Source: Acetonema longum DSM 6540 (lineage in GTDB: Bacteria; Bacillota; Negativicutes; Sporomusales; Acetonemataceae). From it: a stretch of DNA of 60,581 nt. The translations under genes and the position numbers were made by a program. The notes below the pieces were generated by a model that was not told the origin of the DNA, did not search any database, and saw only the letters and a program-made list of their open reading frames with translations. Shown here piece after piece: positions 17,443 to 25,909 of the stretch (its first letter is position 1; the number at the start of each line of letters is the position of its first letter). The stretch lies in assembly GCF_000219125.1 (NCBI RefSeq), contig NZ_AFGF01000221.1:1-60581 (forward strand). The letters run 5' to 3'.

Positions 17443-18098
17443 ACATTACTTTCCAATCTTTGAATTCCGGAAGTATCGCCAACCACAATCAGAATATCAT
17501 TATCATTCATTTTCTCATCCGGCCGCGGCGAGACAATGAGTTGCTGACCTCGTTTGATCGCTACCACATTCACGCCGTATGTCGCCCGGAGATTGACCTC
17601 CGCTAGGCTTTGTCCGATAAACTTGCGGGGGATCCGAACCTCCACCAGTCCAAGATTCGGTGATAATTCCACATAATCAAGTACATTCGTCGAAACCAGA
17701 TTATGCGCCACCCGCTGCCCCATATCCCGTTCCGGATACACAATCTTGTCCGCTCCAATTTTCTCCAGCATCTTCCCATGCAGTTCGTTGCGGGCTTTGG
17801 CGATAATATAGTGCACCCCCAGTTCCTTTACAACCAAGGTGGTCAATACATTAGCCTGAACGTCTTCCCCTATAGCCACTACCACCACGTCAAAATTACG
17901 GATTCCCAGCGCCTTTAAACTGTTGGCATCAGTCGTATCAGCAATAGCCACATGGGTTACTTCATCGGCAAATTTTTGTACAGTCTCTTCGTTGGAATCA
18001 ATGGCCAGCACTTCGTAGCCCAGCTGATGCAACGTTTTGGCAACACTTGAACCGAACCGGCCCAGTCCGATTACGGCAAATTGCTTATCTTTCGCCAT
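17439..18098 (-). CDS. Potassium uptake regulatory protein (KtrA/TrkA type)
   Basis: A 219-residue RCK protein: Rossmann nucleotide-binding domain (FAVIGLGRFGSSVAKTL, acidic residue at LAIDSN) over residues about 1-130, then an RCK_C domain with EVRIPRKFIGQSLAEVNLR. It forms the cytosolic ring that gates KtrB-type channels through ATP/ADP or NADH and, in many Bacillota, c-di-AMP. It lies 39 bases after one of two tandem KtrB-like genes and probably serves both. Confidence 0.9.
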   Translation of the reverse strand: MAKDKQFAVIGLGRFGSSVAKTLHQLGYEVLAIDSNEETVQKFADEVTHVAIADTTDANSLKALGIRNFDVVVVAIGEDVQANVLTTLVVKELGVHYIIAKARNELHGKMLEKIGADKIVYPERDMGQRVAHNLVSTNVLDYVELSPNLGLVEVRIPRKFIGQSLAEVNLRATYGVNVVAIKRGQQLIVSPRPDEKMNDNDILIVVGDTSGIQRLESNV

Positions 18099-18137
18099 CT
18101 TACTTCACAATCCCCCTCTTCCAGCTTTCCTACTGAT

Positions 18138-19511
18138 TTATCCAATGATTATTTTCCCCTCCGGATACTGAACCGGACTGCTTTTTTGCTTTTTCAGCGC
18201 CAACGCCAGTACCAGGGTCATCGGTCCGACCCGCCCGGCGAACATGGCGATCATAATACTGATCTTACCGGTATTGGTCAATTCTGGGGTGAGGCCGGTA
18301 GACAGGCCTGTCGTCCCCAGCGCCGAGACAACTTCAAATAAGATGAGAATAAAGGGGGCTTCTTCCGTCAGAGACAGAATGATACAAAACGAAACTACTA
18401 AACCAACCGCTATGGAAAAAATCGCAAAGGATTTATAGATAACCACATAGGGGATTTTTCGCTGAAATATCTCCACATCGGCTTTGCCCTGAATGAAGGC
18501 GCTGACAGCCATGACAATCACGGCAAAAGTAGTTGTTTTTATACCGCCGCCGGTCGAGGCAGGAGATGCCCCGATAAACATCAGCACGCAAAAATACAGC
18601 CAAGTCGCCTCATGCAACTGTTCGATATCAATCGTAGCATAGCCTGCACTGCGAACCGTCAGCGATTGGAACAGACTGGCCATGATCTTATCAAACCAGG
18701 CTAAGCCGCCCAGAGTATTTTCATTTGTGAATTCCAGCATAAACACGCCTAACGTACCGATGACAGTGAGAATAGCTGTGGTTACCAGGACAATCTTGGT
18801 GTGCAGAGAGCAACGGCTGAATTGTCTGCTTTCCCAGACATCGGAGATAACGGTGAAACCGACTCCGCCCAGCAGAATCAGGACCCCGACCGTCATATTT
18901 ACGATAAAGTCTCCCACATAGCGAGTTAAGCTGGTAAAATTGCCAAACAGATCAAATCCCGCATTGCAGAAAGCCGATATTGCATGCCAGTAACCCATAT
19001 ATATCCCCATGATACCATAATCGTGATACAATCGTAAGGCTAATATGGTTCCCCCGACGAATTCAATCAACAGGGTAATTTTCACTATGTACAGCGTCAG
19101 TTTGACCAGACCCGACATGGATAATTGATTTAAAGCTTGCTGGATGATGACCCGTTCCCGCAGGCGAATTTTTTTTCCTATTAACAACGCCATGAGAGTG
19201 GTCATAGTCATAAGCCCTAATCCGCCCACCTGAACGAGAAAAATAATAACCGTCTGCCCAAACAAACTAAACTGGGTACCCGTATCAACTACGCTTAATC
19301 CGGTGATGCAAACAGCTGAGGTGGCGGTGAACAGGGCGTCAACAATGGAAATAGAATTCCCGCCGGCCAATGCCTGCGGCGTCATCAATAAAAGAGTGCC
19401 TAAGGCAATGAGGCCGGCGAAGCTGAGGACTAATACCTGATACGGGGTGAATTTCCAATCAGGCATATCGATGAAAAATGAAATCAACCTCCTCTGTTTT
19501 GAGGAATTCAT
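18138..19511 (-). CDS. KtrB/TrkH family potassium channel, paralogue 1
   Basis: About 457 residues with repeated membrane-pore-membrane units of the SKT superfamily. Filter-type motifs include TATSAVCITGLSVVDTGT, ISAFCNAGFDLFG, SPASTGGGIKT and VSALGTTGLSTG, one per unit. ATG at 19511 was chosen because GGAGTGG lies eight bases upstream and the paralogue starts at the same place. It shares most residues with the gene immediately upstream, has its own copy of the same promoter, and directly precedes the ktrA-like gene. Confidence 0.93.
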   Translation of the reverse strand: MNSSKQRRLISFFIDMPDWKFTPYQVLVLSFAGLIALGTLLLMTPQALAGGNSISIVDALFTATSAVCITGLSVVDTGTQFSLFGQTVIIFLVQVGGLGLMTMTTLMALLIGKKIRLRERVIIQQALNQLSMSGLVKLTLYIVKITLLIEFVGGTILALRLYHDYGIMGIYMGYWHAISAFCNAGFDLFGNFTSLTRYVGDFIVNMTVGVLILLGGVGFTVISDVWESRQFSRCSLHTKIVLVTTAILTVIGTLGVFMLEFTNENTLGGLAWFDKIMASLFQSLTVRSAGYATIDIEQLHEATWLYFCVLMFIGASPASTGGGIKTTTFAVIVMAVSAFIQGKADVEIFQRKIPYVVIYKSFAIFSIAVGLVVSFCIILSLTEEAPFILILFEVVSALGTTGLSTGLTPELTNTGKISIMIAMFAGRVGPMTLVLALALKKQKSSPVQYPEGKIIIG

Positions 19512-19548
19512 CGGTACCACTCCATTACCAGCGAAATCAGACAGTATC

Positions 19549-19577
19549 ATTATAATCCCCAATATAGTATACGTCCA
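19549..19577 (-). promoter_or_regulatory. Promoter of KtrB paralogue 1
   Basis: TGGACG (19572-19577) and TATAAT (19549-19554), 17 apart, on the minus strand. The same pair and surrounding bases occur before paralogue 2. Confidence 0.7.
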
Positions 19578-19643
19578 GCTTCGCAAAAGAATTTCACGGG
19601 CTTTCCGTCCAAAGCTTAATTAGGACTGTTCCACAGTACGCAG

Positions 19644-21017
19644 TTATCCAATGATTATTTTTCCTTCTGGATACTGAACTACGCTTTTTTTGCGTTCCCT
19701 TAGCACCAAAGCCAGTATGATTGTCATAAGCCCAACCCGGCCGGCAAACATGGTGATTATGATTCCTATTTTACCAACAGGGGATAGTCCCGGCGTAATC
19801 CCGGTAGACAACCCCACTGTGCCAAACGCTGAAACTACCTCAAATAAAATGTTGATAAACGGGGTCTGTTCCGTAATCGACAATACCATACAAGCCAAAA
19901 CAACCAAACCTGCTGCCATGAAAAAAACCGTAAACGCCTTATATGTAGTAACATGAGAAATTCTTCTTTCAAATATTTCCGCCTCAGTTTTTCCCCGGGT
20001 AAAGGCACCGATAGCCATAACAATAACGGCAAACGTCGATGTTTTAATACCGCCGCCGGTAGAGGCGGGAGAAGCTCCGATAAACATTAAGAAAATCATA
20101 TACAGCCAAGTTGCCTGATTCATCTGACTAATATCAAGTGTATTATACCCTGCCGTACGGGTTGTTACAGACTGAAAGAAACTGGCAAGTAACTTGTCAA
20201 CCCAGGATAAACTCCCCAATGTTTTCACATTTAATAATTCAAGAAAAAATATACCGATCGTGCCGGCGACCAAGAAAACCGCCGTAGTCATCAAGACGAT
20301 CCTGGTGTGCAGTGAGCAGCGGCGGAAGCTGCTGGCGTCCCGAACATCAGAAATTACAGTGAAGCCGATACCACCAAGGATGATTAGGGAACAAACCGTC
20401 ATGTTCACGGTGAAGTCTCCGACATAATGGGTTAGGCTGGAAAAATGCCCAAATAAATCGAAACCCGCATTGCAAAAGGACGATACTGCATGCCAGTAGC
20501 CCATATAAATACCCATGAGGCTATACTCATCATACCATCGTAAGGCCAATATCGTTCCTCCGATAAATTCGATACAAAGGGTAACCTTTATAATGTATGA
20601 AGTGAGCTTGACCACACCGGCCAGAGATAGCTGGTTTAACGCTTCTTGTATCACTAATCTCTCGCGCAGTCGGATCTTTTTCCCCGTTAATAACGCCATC
20701 AGAGTTGTCATAGTCATGATCCCTAATCCCCCCACCTGAATGAGAAAGATGATCACCATCTGGCCAAACAGGGTGAAATAAGTTCCTGTATCAACTACAA
20801 CCAGTCCGGTGACGCAAACAGCCGAGGTTGCCGTAAACAAGGCATCTATGAAAGAAAGCGATTGGCCGCTGGCGGATGCCAGCGGCGTCATCAATAAAAA
20901 AGTTCCCAAAAAAATCAGAACGGCGAAACCAAGGACCAATATCTGATACGGCGTAAGTTTCCATTCTGACGTGTCGATTAGAGAACGAAGCAACGCCTGT
21001 TGCGTTGGCAATTTCAT
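19644..21017 (-). CDS. KtrB/TrkH family potassium channel, paralogue 2
   Basis: About 457 residues, colinear with the downstream paralogue (WKLTPYQ[IV]LVL..A start, SPASTGGGIKT, VQYPEGKIIIG end). Pore loops: TATSAVCVTGLVVVDTGT, VSSFCNAGFDLFG, SPASTGGGIKTS, VSAFGTVGLSTG. ATG at 21017 follows GGAG by ten bases; the in-frame GTG at 21026 is too close. The filter of the fourth unit differs slightly from paralogue 1, so the two channels may differ in affinity or ion selectivity. Confidence 0.93.
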   Translation of the reverse strand: MKLPTQQALLRSLIDTSEWKLTPYQILVLGFAVLIFLGTFLLMTPLASASGQSLSFIDALFTATSAVCVTGLVVVDTGTYFTLFGQMVIIFLIQVGGLGIMTMTTLMALLTGKKIRLRERLVIQEALNQLSLAGVVKLTSYIIKVTLCIEFIGGTILALRWYDEYSLMGIYMGYWHAVSSFCNAGFDLFGHFSSLTHYVGDFTVNMTVCSLIILGGIGFTVISDVRDASSFRRCSLHTRIVLMTTAVFLVAGTIGIFFLELLNVKTLGSLSWVDKLLASFFQSVTTRTAGYNTLDISQMNQATWLYMIFLMFIGASPASTGGGIKTSTFAVIVMAIGAFTRGKTEAEIFERRISHVTTYKAFTVFFMAAGLVVLACMVLSITEQTPFINILFEVVSAFGTVGLSTGITPGLSPVGKIGIIITMFAGRVGLMTIILALVLRERKKSVVQYPEGKIIIG

Positions 21018-21067
21018 CGGTATCACTACTCCATTACCAGTTTAAAGATCAAGTCTAAATCAGTACC

Positions 21068-21096
21068 ATTATAATCCTGAATATAATATACGTCCA
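21068..21096 (-). promoter_or_regulatory. Promoter of KtrB paralogue 2
   Basis: TGGACG (21091-21096) and TATAAT (21068-21073) separated by 17 bases on the minus strand; copy of the promoter of paralogue 1. Confidence 0.7.
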
Positions 21097-21134
21097 GTCT
21101 TATAGAATTTTCTCAGGAAACCGTATGCTTCCTG

Positions 21135-21180
21135 AAAAAAAATCTACCCGCTGCCCAAGCGGCAGCGGGTAGATTTTTTT
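21135..21180 (-). terminator. Strong terminator of the aldolase gene
   Basis: A 15-bp perfect stem AATCTACCCGCTGCC with a five-base loop, followed by eight T on the minus strand. A shorter T run on the other side could also serve plus-strand transcripts. Confidence 0.95.
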
Positions 21181-21186
21181 TCCCGA

Positions 21187-22035
21187 CTATATCGCTTTCG
21201 AAATGCAGTCGAATGACAGCATATATTTTCTGACTGAATCCTTAACTGCCTTTTTTACAATCCCCATTAAGCTAATATAATTTGTGCCGGGGCTTTTCTC
21301 CAATACGGTCTTTAAGGTGTCCGCTGCGACGGATGATGCATCGGTCGCAACGTTAATCTTGGTTATACCGGTCTGAATCGATTGCCTGTATTCATCCCTG
21401 GTCAATTTTGCCCCACCGTGCATCACCAAAGGCACCGCCACTGCACCGGACAACTCGCTGAGACGCTGAATATTAACGTTGCCGTTGCCGCGACTGGAGC
21501 CATGATTATTGCTTACAGCGATAGCCAAGGCGTCAATTTGGGTTTTATGGGCAAATTCAGCAGCCATTTCCGGTGTAACCATCGAATCGGGATGAGAGGC
21601 GTTTGGTCCCTCAAAAGAATCAATAAAGCCCAATTCTCCCTCAACTGACATATCAAGAGAATGGGCTATACGTGTGATTTCTTTTGTTCTTTTTAGATTT
21701 TCGGCATATGCCAGGGAGGACCCGTCATACATGATAGAAGTAAAACCCCACCGAATCGCCTTCATCATGCCTTCATAGCTGTATCCATGGTCTAAGTGCA
21801 GAGCAATGGGCACAGAGGATTTTTGAGCCGCCTTTACCATAGCTGCTGCCAGCGTGTCAGCATCAACAAATTTTAGCAGTCTCTCCGGAATACCAAGCAC
21901 CAGGGGGGATTTTAATTCTTCAGCCACTTCGACCACTGCCCCCAGTGTCTCGAGGTTAAAGACGTTAAATCCACCGACTGCGTACTTACGCTTCCGCGCA
22001 TTTTGAAGCACTTCCCGCATTGTAACCAAGGCCAA
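21187..22035 (-). CDS. Class II aldolase, fructose-bisphosphate aldolase-like
   Basis: A 282-residue Zn-dependent TIM-barrel aldolase of the Fba/GatY/KbaY family. Catalytic and metal residues: HLDHG at 80-84 (Asp82 acid/base, His83 metal), EGELG at 132-136, His178 in NNHG and His206 in VMHGG. Two canonical segments differ: the usual G-T-x-H-G is SNNHGSSRG, and the usual HGGSG is HGGAK, both in the phosphate and metal pocket. So the enzyme is probably active but may prefer a substrate other than fructose 1,6-bisphosphate. Monocistronic, with its own strong terminator. Confidence 0.85.
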   Translation of the reverse strand: MALVTMREVLQNARKRKYAVGGFNVFNLETLGAVVEVAEELKSPLVLGIPERLLKFVDADTLAAAMVKAAQKSSVPIALHLDHGYSYEGMMKAIRWGFTSIMYDGSSLAYAENLKRTKEITRIAHSLDMSVEGELGFIDSFEGPNASHPDSMVTPEMAAEFAHKTQIDALAIAVSNNHGSSRGNGNVNIQRLSELSGAVAVPLVMHGGAKLTRDEYRQSIQTGITKINVATDASSVAADTLKTVLEKSPGTNYISLMGIVKKAVKDSVRKYMLSFDCISKAI

Positions 22036-22249
22036 GGGTATCTCCTCCTTTATTATTTTTTCCTTCCCATTTCTACCTCATACATCTCAGTCTCATGTTA
22101 TATACTATTCGCGCTAGCTTAATAAAAACCTGCGAAAAAGCGAAAAAATATTGTCAAATTTCTTAATTGATAAAAAATTCTGCATTATTTTTCAATCCTT
22201 TGTCCAGATTATTTCCAAATTTCACTGGACTATACAAAAATTCTAAATT

Positions 22250-22280
22250 AAAAGAAGCCTCCCTGCCAGAGGGAAGCTTC
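22250..22280 (-). terminator. Terminator of infC-rpmI-rplT
   Basis: AAGCTTCCC / GGGAGGCTT with a seven-base loop and a T run on the minus strand, a dozen bases after the rplT stop. Confidence 0.88.
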
Positions 22281-22291
22281 CTTATAAAAAA

Positions 22292-22648
22292 TTAATGTAA
22301 TTGTTGCTTGGCAGTGGCAACCAATTGTGCAAATGCCTTCATATCATTCACAGCCATATCCGCCAGCATTTTACGGTTTACTTCAATACCGGCTTTTTTG
22401 AGACCGTTCATAAATTGACTGTAGGAGATCTGATTCATTCTGGCAGCCGCATTGATACGGGCAATCCAGAGCTTACGGAAATCGCGTTTTTTGGCCCGGC
22501 GGTCACGACGCGCATAGTAAAGCGCCTTCATAACCGTTTCATTGGCCTTTTTGAACAAAGTGCTCTTAGAACCTCTATACCCCTTGGCCAGTTTTAAAAT
22601 TTTCTTATGACGTCTATGTGCAGTCACGCCTTTTTTTACTCTTGGCAT
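22292..22648 (-). CDS. rplT: Ribosomal protein bL20
   Basis: A 118-residue protein, standard length, with the bL20 start [26 protein letters not shown] and the [21 protein letters not shown] block. It binds 23S rRNA early in large-subunit assembly and often represses its own operon through the leader. Last gene of infC-rpmI-rplT. Confidence 0.98.
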   Translation of the reverse strand: MPRVKKGVTAHRRHKKILKLAKGYRGSKSTLFKKANETVMKALYYARRDRRAKKRDFRKLWIARINAAARMNQISYSQFMNGLKKAGIEVNRKMLADMAVNDMKAFAQLVATAKQQLH

Positions 22649-22682
22649 GGACGATTCCTCCCTCTTGATCTATGACTGTATT

Positions 22683-22880
22683 TTAAGCGTAAGGTAACAT
22701 TTTGGATACGCGTTCATAGTCGGATTTACTGACTAAGCCGGCTTTGCGCAGATTGCGTTTACGACCGGGGGATTTTTTCTCCAGAATGTGCCTTTTGAAA
22801 GCTTTGGAACGTTTGAATTCACCGGCGCCGGTTTTTGTGAACCGCTTAGCAGCGGAACGACGGGTTTTAATCTTCGGCAT
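22683..22880 (-). CDS. rpmI: Ribosomal protein bL35
   Basis: A 65-residue basic protein with the bL35 signature [20 protein letters not shown] and [11 protein letters not shown]. Lies between infC and rplT, with AGGAGG before the ATG. Confidence 0.98.
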   Translation of the reverse strand: MPKIKTRRSAAKRFTKTGAGEFKRSKAFKRHILEKKSPGRKRNLRKAGLVSKSDYERVSKMLPYA

Positions 22881-22903
22881 TGCGATTTCCTCCTTAAAGT
22901 GCG

Positions 22904-23422
22904 TTAATTATGTGCTTTCGGTGCTACTATCATAATCATATTTTTCCCTTCAAGCTTCGGTTCGCGCTCAACGGTCACCGCATCTTTTAATTCCTCGGCC
23001 ATCCGGAGCAGAACCTCTCTGCCCAGTTCCGGATGGGTCAGTTCGCGGCCGCGGAACATGATCGTCACTTTTACTTTATCGCCGTCGGCAATAAAGCGCT
23101 GCGCGTTCTTCAGTTTGACATGGAAATCATGATCTTCGATGTTAGGCCGTAATTTTACCTCTTTAACGGAAACTACCTTTTGTTTCTTCTTGACTTCTTT
23201 TTCACGTTTCTGCTGCTCAAACCTAAACTTGCCAAAATCCATAATACGGCAAACCGGCGGTTTGGCAGTAGGGGCTACCTCGACCAAATCCAGCTGTTGT
23301 TCGCCGGCCAGACGCAATGCATCCCTTAGGGTCATAACCCCTAATTGTTCATTCGTGCTGCTGACTAGACGAACTTCCCTCGCCCGGATTTCTTCGTTCA
23401 CCTTTAATTGCTCTTTGCTAAT
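22904..23422 (-). CDS. infC: Translation initiation factor IF-3 (AUU start)
   Basis: IF-3 binds the 30S subunit and checks the initiator tRNA-start codon pair. The visible body ([15 protein letters not shown], then [20 protein letters not shown]) is complete. I place the start at ATT (23420-23422), nine bases after GGAGG: the reading frame from there gives [17 protein letters not shown], the usual IF-3 N-terminus. A start at the in-frame GTG (23401) would cut off seven conserved residues and has no good ribosome binding site. The rare AUU start is the known basis of infC self-control. Confidence 0.93.
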   Translation of the reverse strand: MSKEQLKVNEEIRAREVRLVSSTNEQLGVMTLRDALRLAGEQQLDLVEVAPTAKPPVCRIMDFGKFRFEQQKREKEVKKKQKVVSVKEVKLRPNIEDHDFHVKLKNAQRFIADGDKVKVTIMFRGRELTHPELGREVLLRMAEELKDAVTVEREPKLEGKNMIMIVAPKAHN

Positions 23423-23618
23423 TGCTATTCACCTCCAACAGATTCAGACACAACAAAAAGCGGATGGCATACGCCACCCGCAAAAAATAGCACTGTACAT
23501 GCTAATCCGAAACCTTACGAACTGCCTTGAACGGCGTTGTAGGGTGAGAAGCGGATGGCTTCTGCTTACACTATGATGAGTACTGTTATATATTAACACC
23601 AACCGGAAGAAAATGCAA
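23423..23618 (-). promoter_or_regulatory. infC leader with promoter and attenuator
   Basis: Promoter TTGCAT (23613-23618), 17 bases, TAATAT (23590-23595). The leader of about 160 bases ends in an intrinsic terminator, GCGGGTGGC / GCCATCCGC with loop GTAT and a T run (23455-23481), just before the infC ribosome binding site. An L20-dependent attenuator of this kind controls infC-rpmI-rplT in Bacillus; here the ligand is inferred from the operon, since I cannot confirm the L20-binding fold by eye. Confidence 0.75.
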
Positions 23619-23662
23619 GGTCTGATCTCTATTTATTTTTATTATCTCATTCCAGTTTCATT

Positions 23663-25576
23663 TCATTGCTGTTTTGTTTTGATTTCGTTCAGGAGCTGCT
23701 CAATGAACCGGTCGACTTCCATAGCTCCCAGCTCTCCCTGACTGCGTTTTCTCACGGCAACCTGGCCGGTTTCGGCCTCCTTGTCACCAACCACCAACAA
23801 ATAAGGCACTTTCTCTACCTGGCCTTCACGAATTTTATAACCGATTTTCTCATTACGGGCGTCAACCTCTGCCCGGATTTCTTTTTCCTGCATTTTCCCT
23901 GCCAACTTCAAGGCATAATCCAGATGACGGTCGGAAATTGGCAGGATTTTGACCTGAACCGGTGCCAGCCAGGCGGGAAAAGCTCCGGCAAAGTGTTCAA
24001 TGAGAATACCGATGAAGCGTTCTATACTGCCGTAAGCCACCCGGTGAATCATGACCGGCCTGTGTTTTTGTCCATCTTCACCCACATAGGTAAGGTCGAA
24101 TTTTTCCGGCATCTGCATATCCAGCTGTATGGTTCCACACTGCCAGGTACGACCGATAGAGTCTTTCAAATGAAAATCAATTTTCGGGCCATAGAAAGCG
24201 CCGTCTCCTTCATTAATCTTATAGGGCAGGCCAAAGTCCTCCATAGCTTCTTTCAAAGCGTTGGTGGCGATCTCCCAGGTTTCATCCGACCCCATGGCCT
24301 TTTCCGGCTTTGTACTCAATTCGGCGTGATAAGATAAGCCAAAGACGCCATAAACGGTATCAAACAGCTTAATAACGCCCTGAATTTCATCTTTGACCTG
24401 GGACGGCAGCATGAAAATATGAGCATCATCCTGCGTAAAGCTCCTTACCCGCATCAGGCCGTGCAGAGCGCCGGATATCTCGTGACGGTGCACCAACCCT
24501 AGTTCGGCGATTCGCAAAGGCAGGTCCCGATAACTATGATGCTGCGTGCGGTAGACCAACATGCCGCCGGGACAGTTCATTGGCTTCACCGCATAGCCTT
24601 CTTCATCAATGGTGGTAAAATACATGTTTTCCCGGTAATGATCCCAGTGACCGGACTGTTGCCACAGTTTTTGATGCAGGATAATCGGGGTTTTGATTTC
24701 GTGATAGCCGTAATGAGTGTGTAGTTTACGCCAAAAATTTTCCAGTTCATTGCGGATCACCATTCCCTTGGGATGGAAAAAAGGGAATCCCGGGCCTTCC
24801 TCCTGAATACTGAATAGGTCCAATTCACGGCCCAGCTTGCGATGGTCCCGTTTCGCCGCTTCTTCCAGCATATTCAGATATTCACCCAGTTCCGCTTTCT
24901 TTTCAAAAGCCGTCCCATAGATCCGCTGCAGCATTTTATTTTTTTGATCGCCTCGCCAGTAGGCTCCGGCCAGATTCTGAAGTTTCAGAGCCTTCACTTT
25001 ACCGGTAGAAGGAACATGAGGTCCGGCGCACAAGTCAACGAATTCTCCCTGGCGATACAGAGAAATGACCGAATCCCCCGGCAGATCTCGAATCAATTCT
25101 TCTTTGTAGCTTTCCTGCTGTTCGCCAAACAGGCGCAAGGCCTCTTCGCGGCTGACTTCCATCCGCTCAATCGGCAGATCTTCCTTCACGATTTCTTCCA
25201 TTTCGGCCTGAATTTTCTCCAGGTCCTCCGGCGTAAAGGTATGAGCCGAATCAATATCATAGTAAAATCCATTGGCAATAGCCGGACCAATGGCCAGTTT
25301 AGATCCCGGATACAGACGTTTCACCGCCTGGGCCATAATGTGGGAGGCGCTGTGACGTAAGGCATCTTTGCCTTCCGGATTTTCAAAAGTCAAAAACTCC
25401 ACTTTGGCATCTTCCACCAGAGACGCGGCCAAATCAACCAAACGCCCGTTTACCCTGGCGATCAAAGCGCTTTTGGCCAAACCTCTGCCAATCGCTTCCG
25501 CCACGTTGAACAATTTCGTTCCCCCATCTGCCTCCCGGACAGATCCGTCTTTCAAAATAACCTGTACTTTACCCAT
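23663..25576 (-). CDS. thrS: Threonine--tRNA ligase
   Basis: A 637-residue class II synthetase with TGS domain (about 1-62), second additional domain with the Zn-binding editing motif HSASHIMAQAV, catalytic core with motif 2 (ELGLVHRHEISGALHGLMRVRSF region), MNCPGGM zinc motif, QDDAHIF, motif 3 IHRVAYGSIERFIGILIEHF, and a C-terminal anticodon-binding domain. ATG at 25576 is nine bases after GAGGAGG; an earlier in-frame codon at 25609 is not needed. It is controlled by a Thr T-box. Confidence 0.97.
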   Translation of the reverse strand: MGKVQVILKDGSVREADGGTKLFNVAEAIGRGLAKSALIARVNGRLVDLAASLVEDAKVEFLTFENPEGKDALRHSASHIMAQAVKRLYPGSKLAIGPAIANGFYYDIDSAHTFTPEDLEKIQAEMEEIVKEDLPIERMEVSREEALRLFGEQQESYKEELIRDLPGDSVISLYRQGEFVDLCAGPHVPSTGKVKALKLQNLAGAYWRGDQKNKMLQRIYGTAFEKKAELGEYLNMLEEAAKRDHRKLGRELDLFSIQEEGPGFPFFHPKGMVIRNELENFWRKLHTHYGYHEIKTPIILHQKLWQQSGHWDHYRENMYFTTIDEEGYAVKPMNCPGGMLVYRTQHHSYRDLPLRIAELGLVHRHEISGALHGLMRVRSFTQDDAHIFMLPSQVKDEIQGVIKLFDTVYGVFGLSYHAELSTKPEKAMGSDETWEIATNALKEAMEDFGLPYKINEGDGAFYGPKIDFHLKDSIGRTWQCGTIQLDMQMPEKFDLTYVGEDGQKHRPVMIHRVAYGSIERFIGILIEHFAGAFPAWLAPVQVKILPISDRHLDYALKLAGKMQEKEIRAEVDARNEKIGYKIREGQVEKVPYLLVVGDKEAETGQVAVRKRSQGELGAMEVDRFIEQLLNEIKTKQQ

Positions 25577-25614
25577 GGATAACATCCTCCTCAAACTGGT
25601 GAGATACATTTGAA

Positions 25615-25874
25615 AAATAAAAAAACCCTCATCCCAAGGACGAGAGTTACCCGCGGTTCCACCCTGATTAATTCATAAGAATCATCTTAATGATTTCGCT
25701 AACGGCAATCACACCGGCACGGCCTACTGTCAGTTCGACCGGGCAGTTTGGAGGCGGTAACAGTTGAGATGCATAAACCCGCTTACAGCCAGCGACGGGC
25801 TCTCTCTGTAATGTATGTTGCAACTGTCATGTCCTCTGCATCACTATTTGTATATTTAATACATGTTATATATT
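25615..25874 (-). promoter_or_regulatory. T-box riboswitch, Thr-specific, upstream of thrS
   Basis: Contains the T-box core AATCAGGGTGGAACCGCG (25652-25669), then a terminator with CTCTCGTCC / GGATGAGGG and a T run. Stem I pairs CAGTTG with CAACTG and GAGG with CCTC, leaving TTACCG as the right side of the specifier loop; ACC (25756-25758 on the minus strand) is a threonine codon. The leader is compact, about 260 bases from promoter to terminator. Confidence 0.92.
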
Positions 25875-25880
25875 ATTCAC

Positions 25881-25909
25881 ATTATATCTTTGTTTCTGTC
25901 ATGTGTCAA
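25881..25909 (-). promoter_or_regulatory. Consensus promoter of the thrS T-box leader
   Basis: A perfect TTGACA (25904-25909) and perfect TATAAT (25881-25886) with a 17-base spacer on the minus strand. The -35 lies inside the last codons of ytxC and the spacer contains its stop codon. Confidence 0.88.

Noticed and set aside
19512-19643. Possible c-di-AMP riboswitch upstream of the KtrB genes
   Set aside because: The leader between promoter and start is only about 40 bases, too short for that riboswitch.
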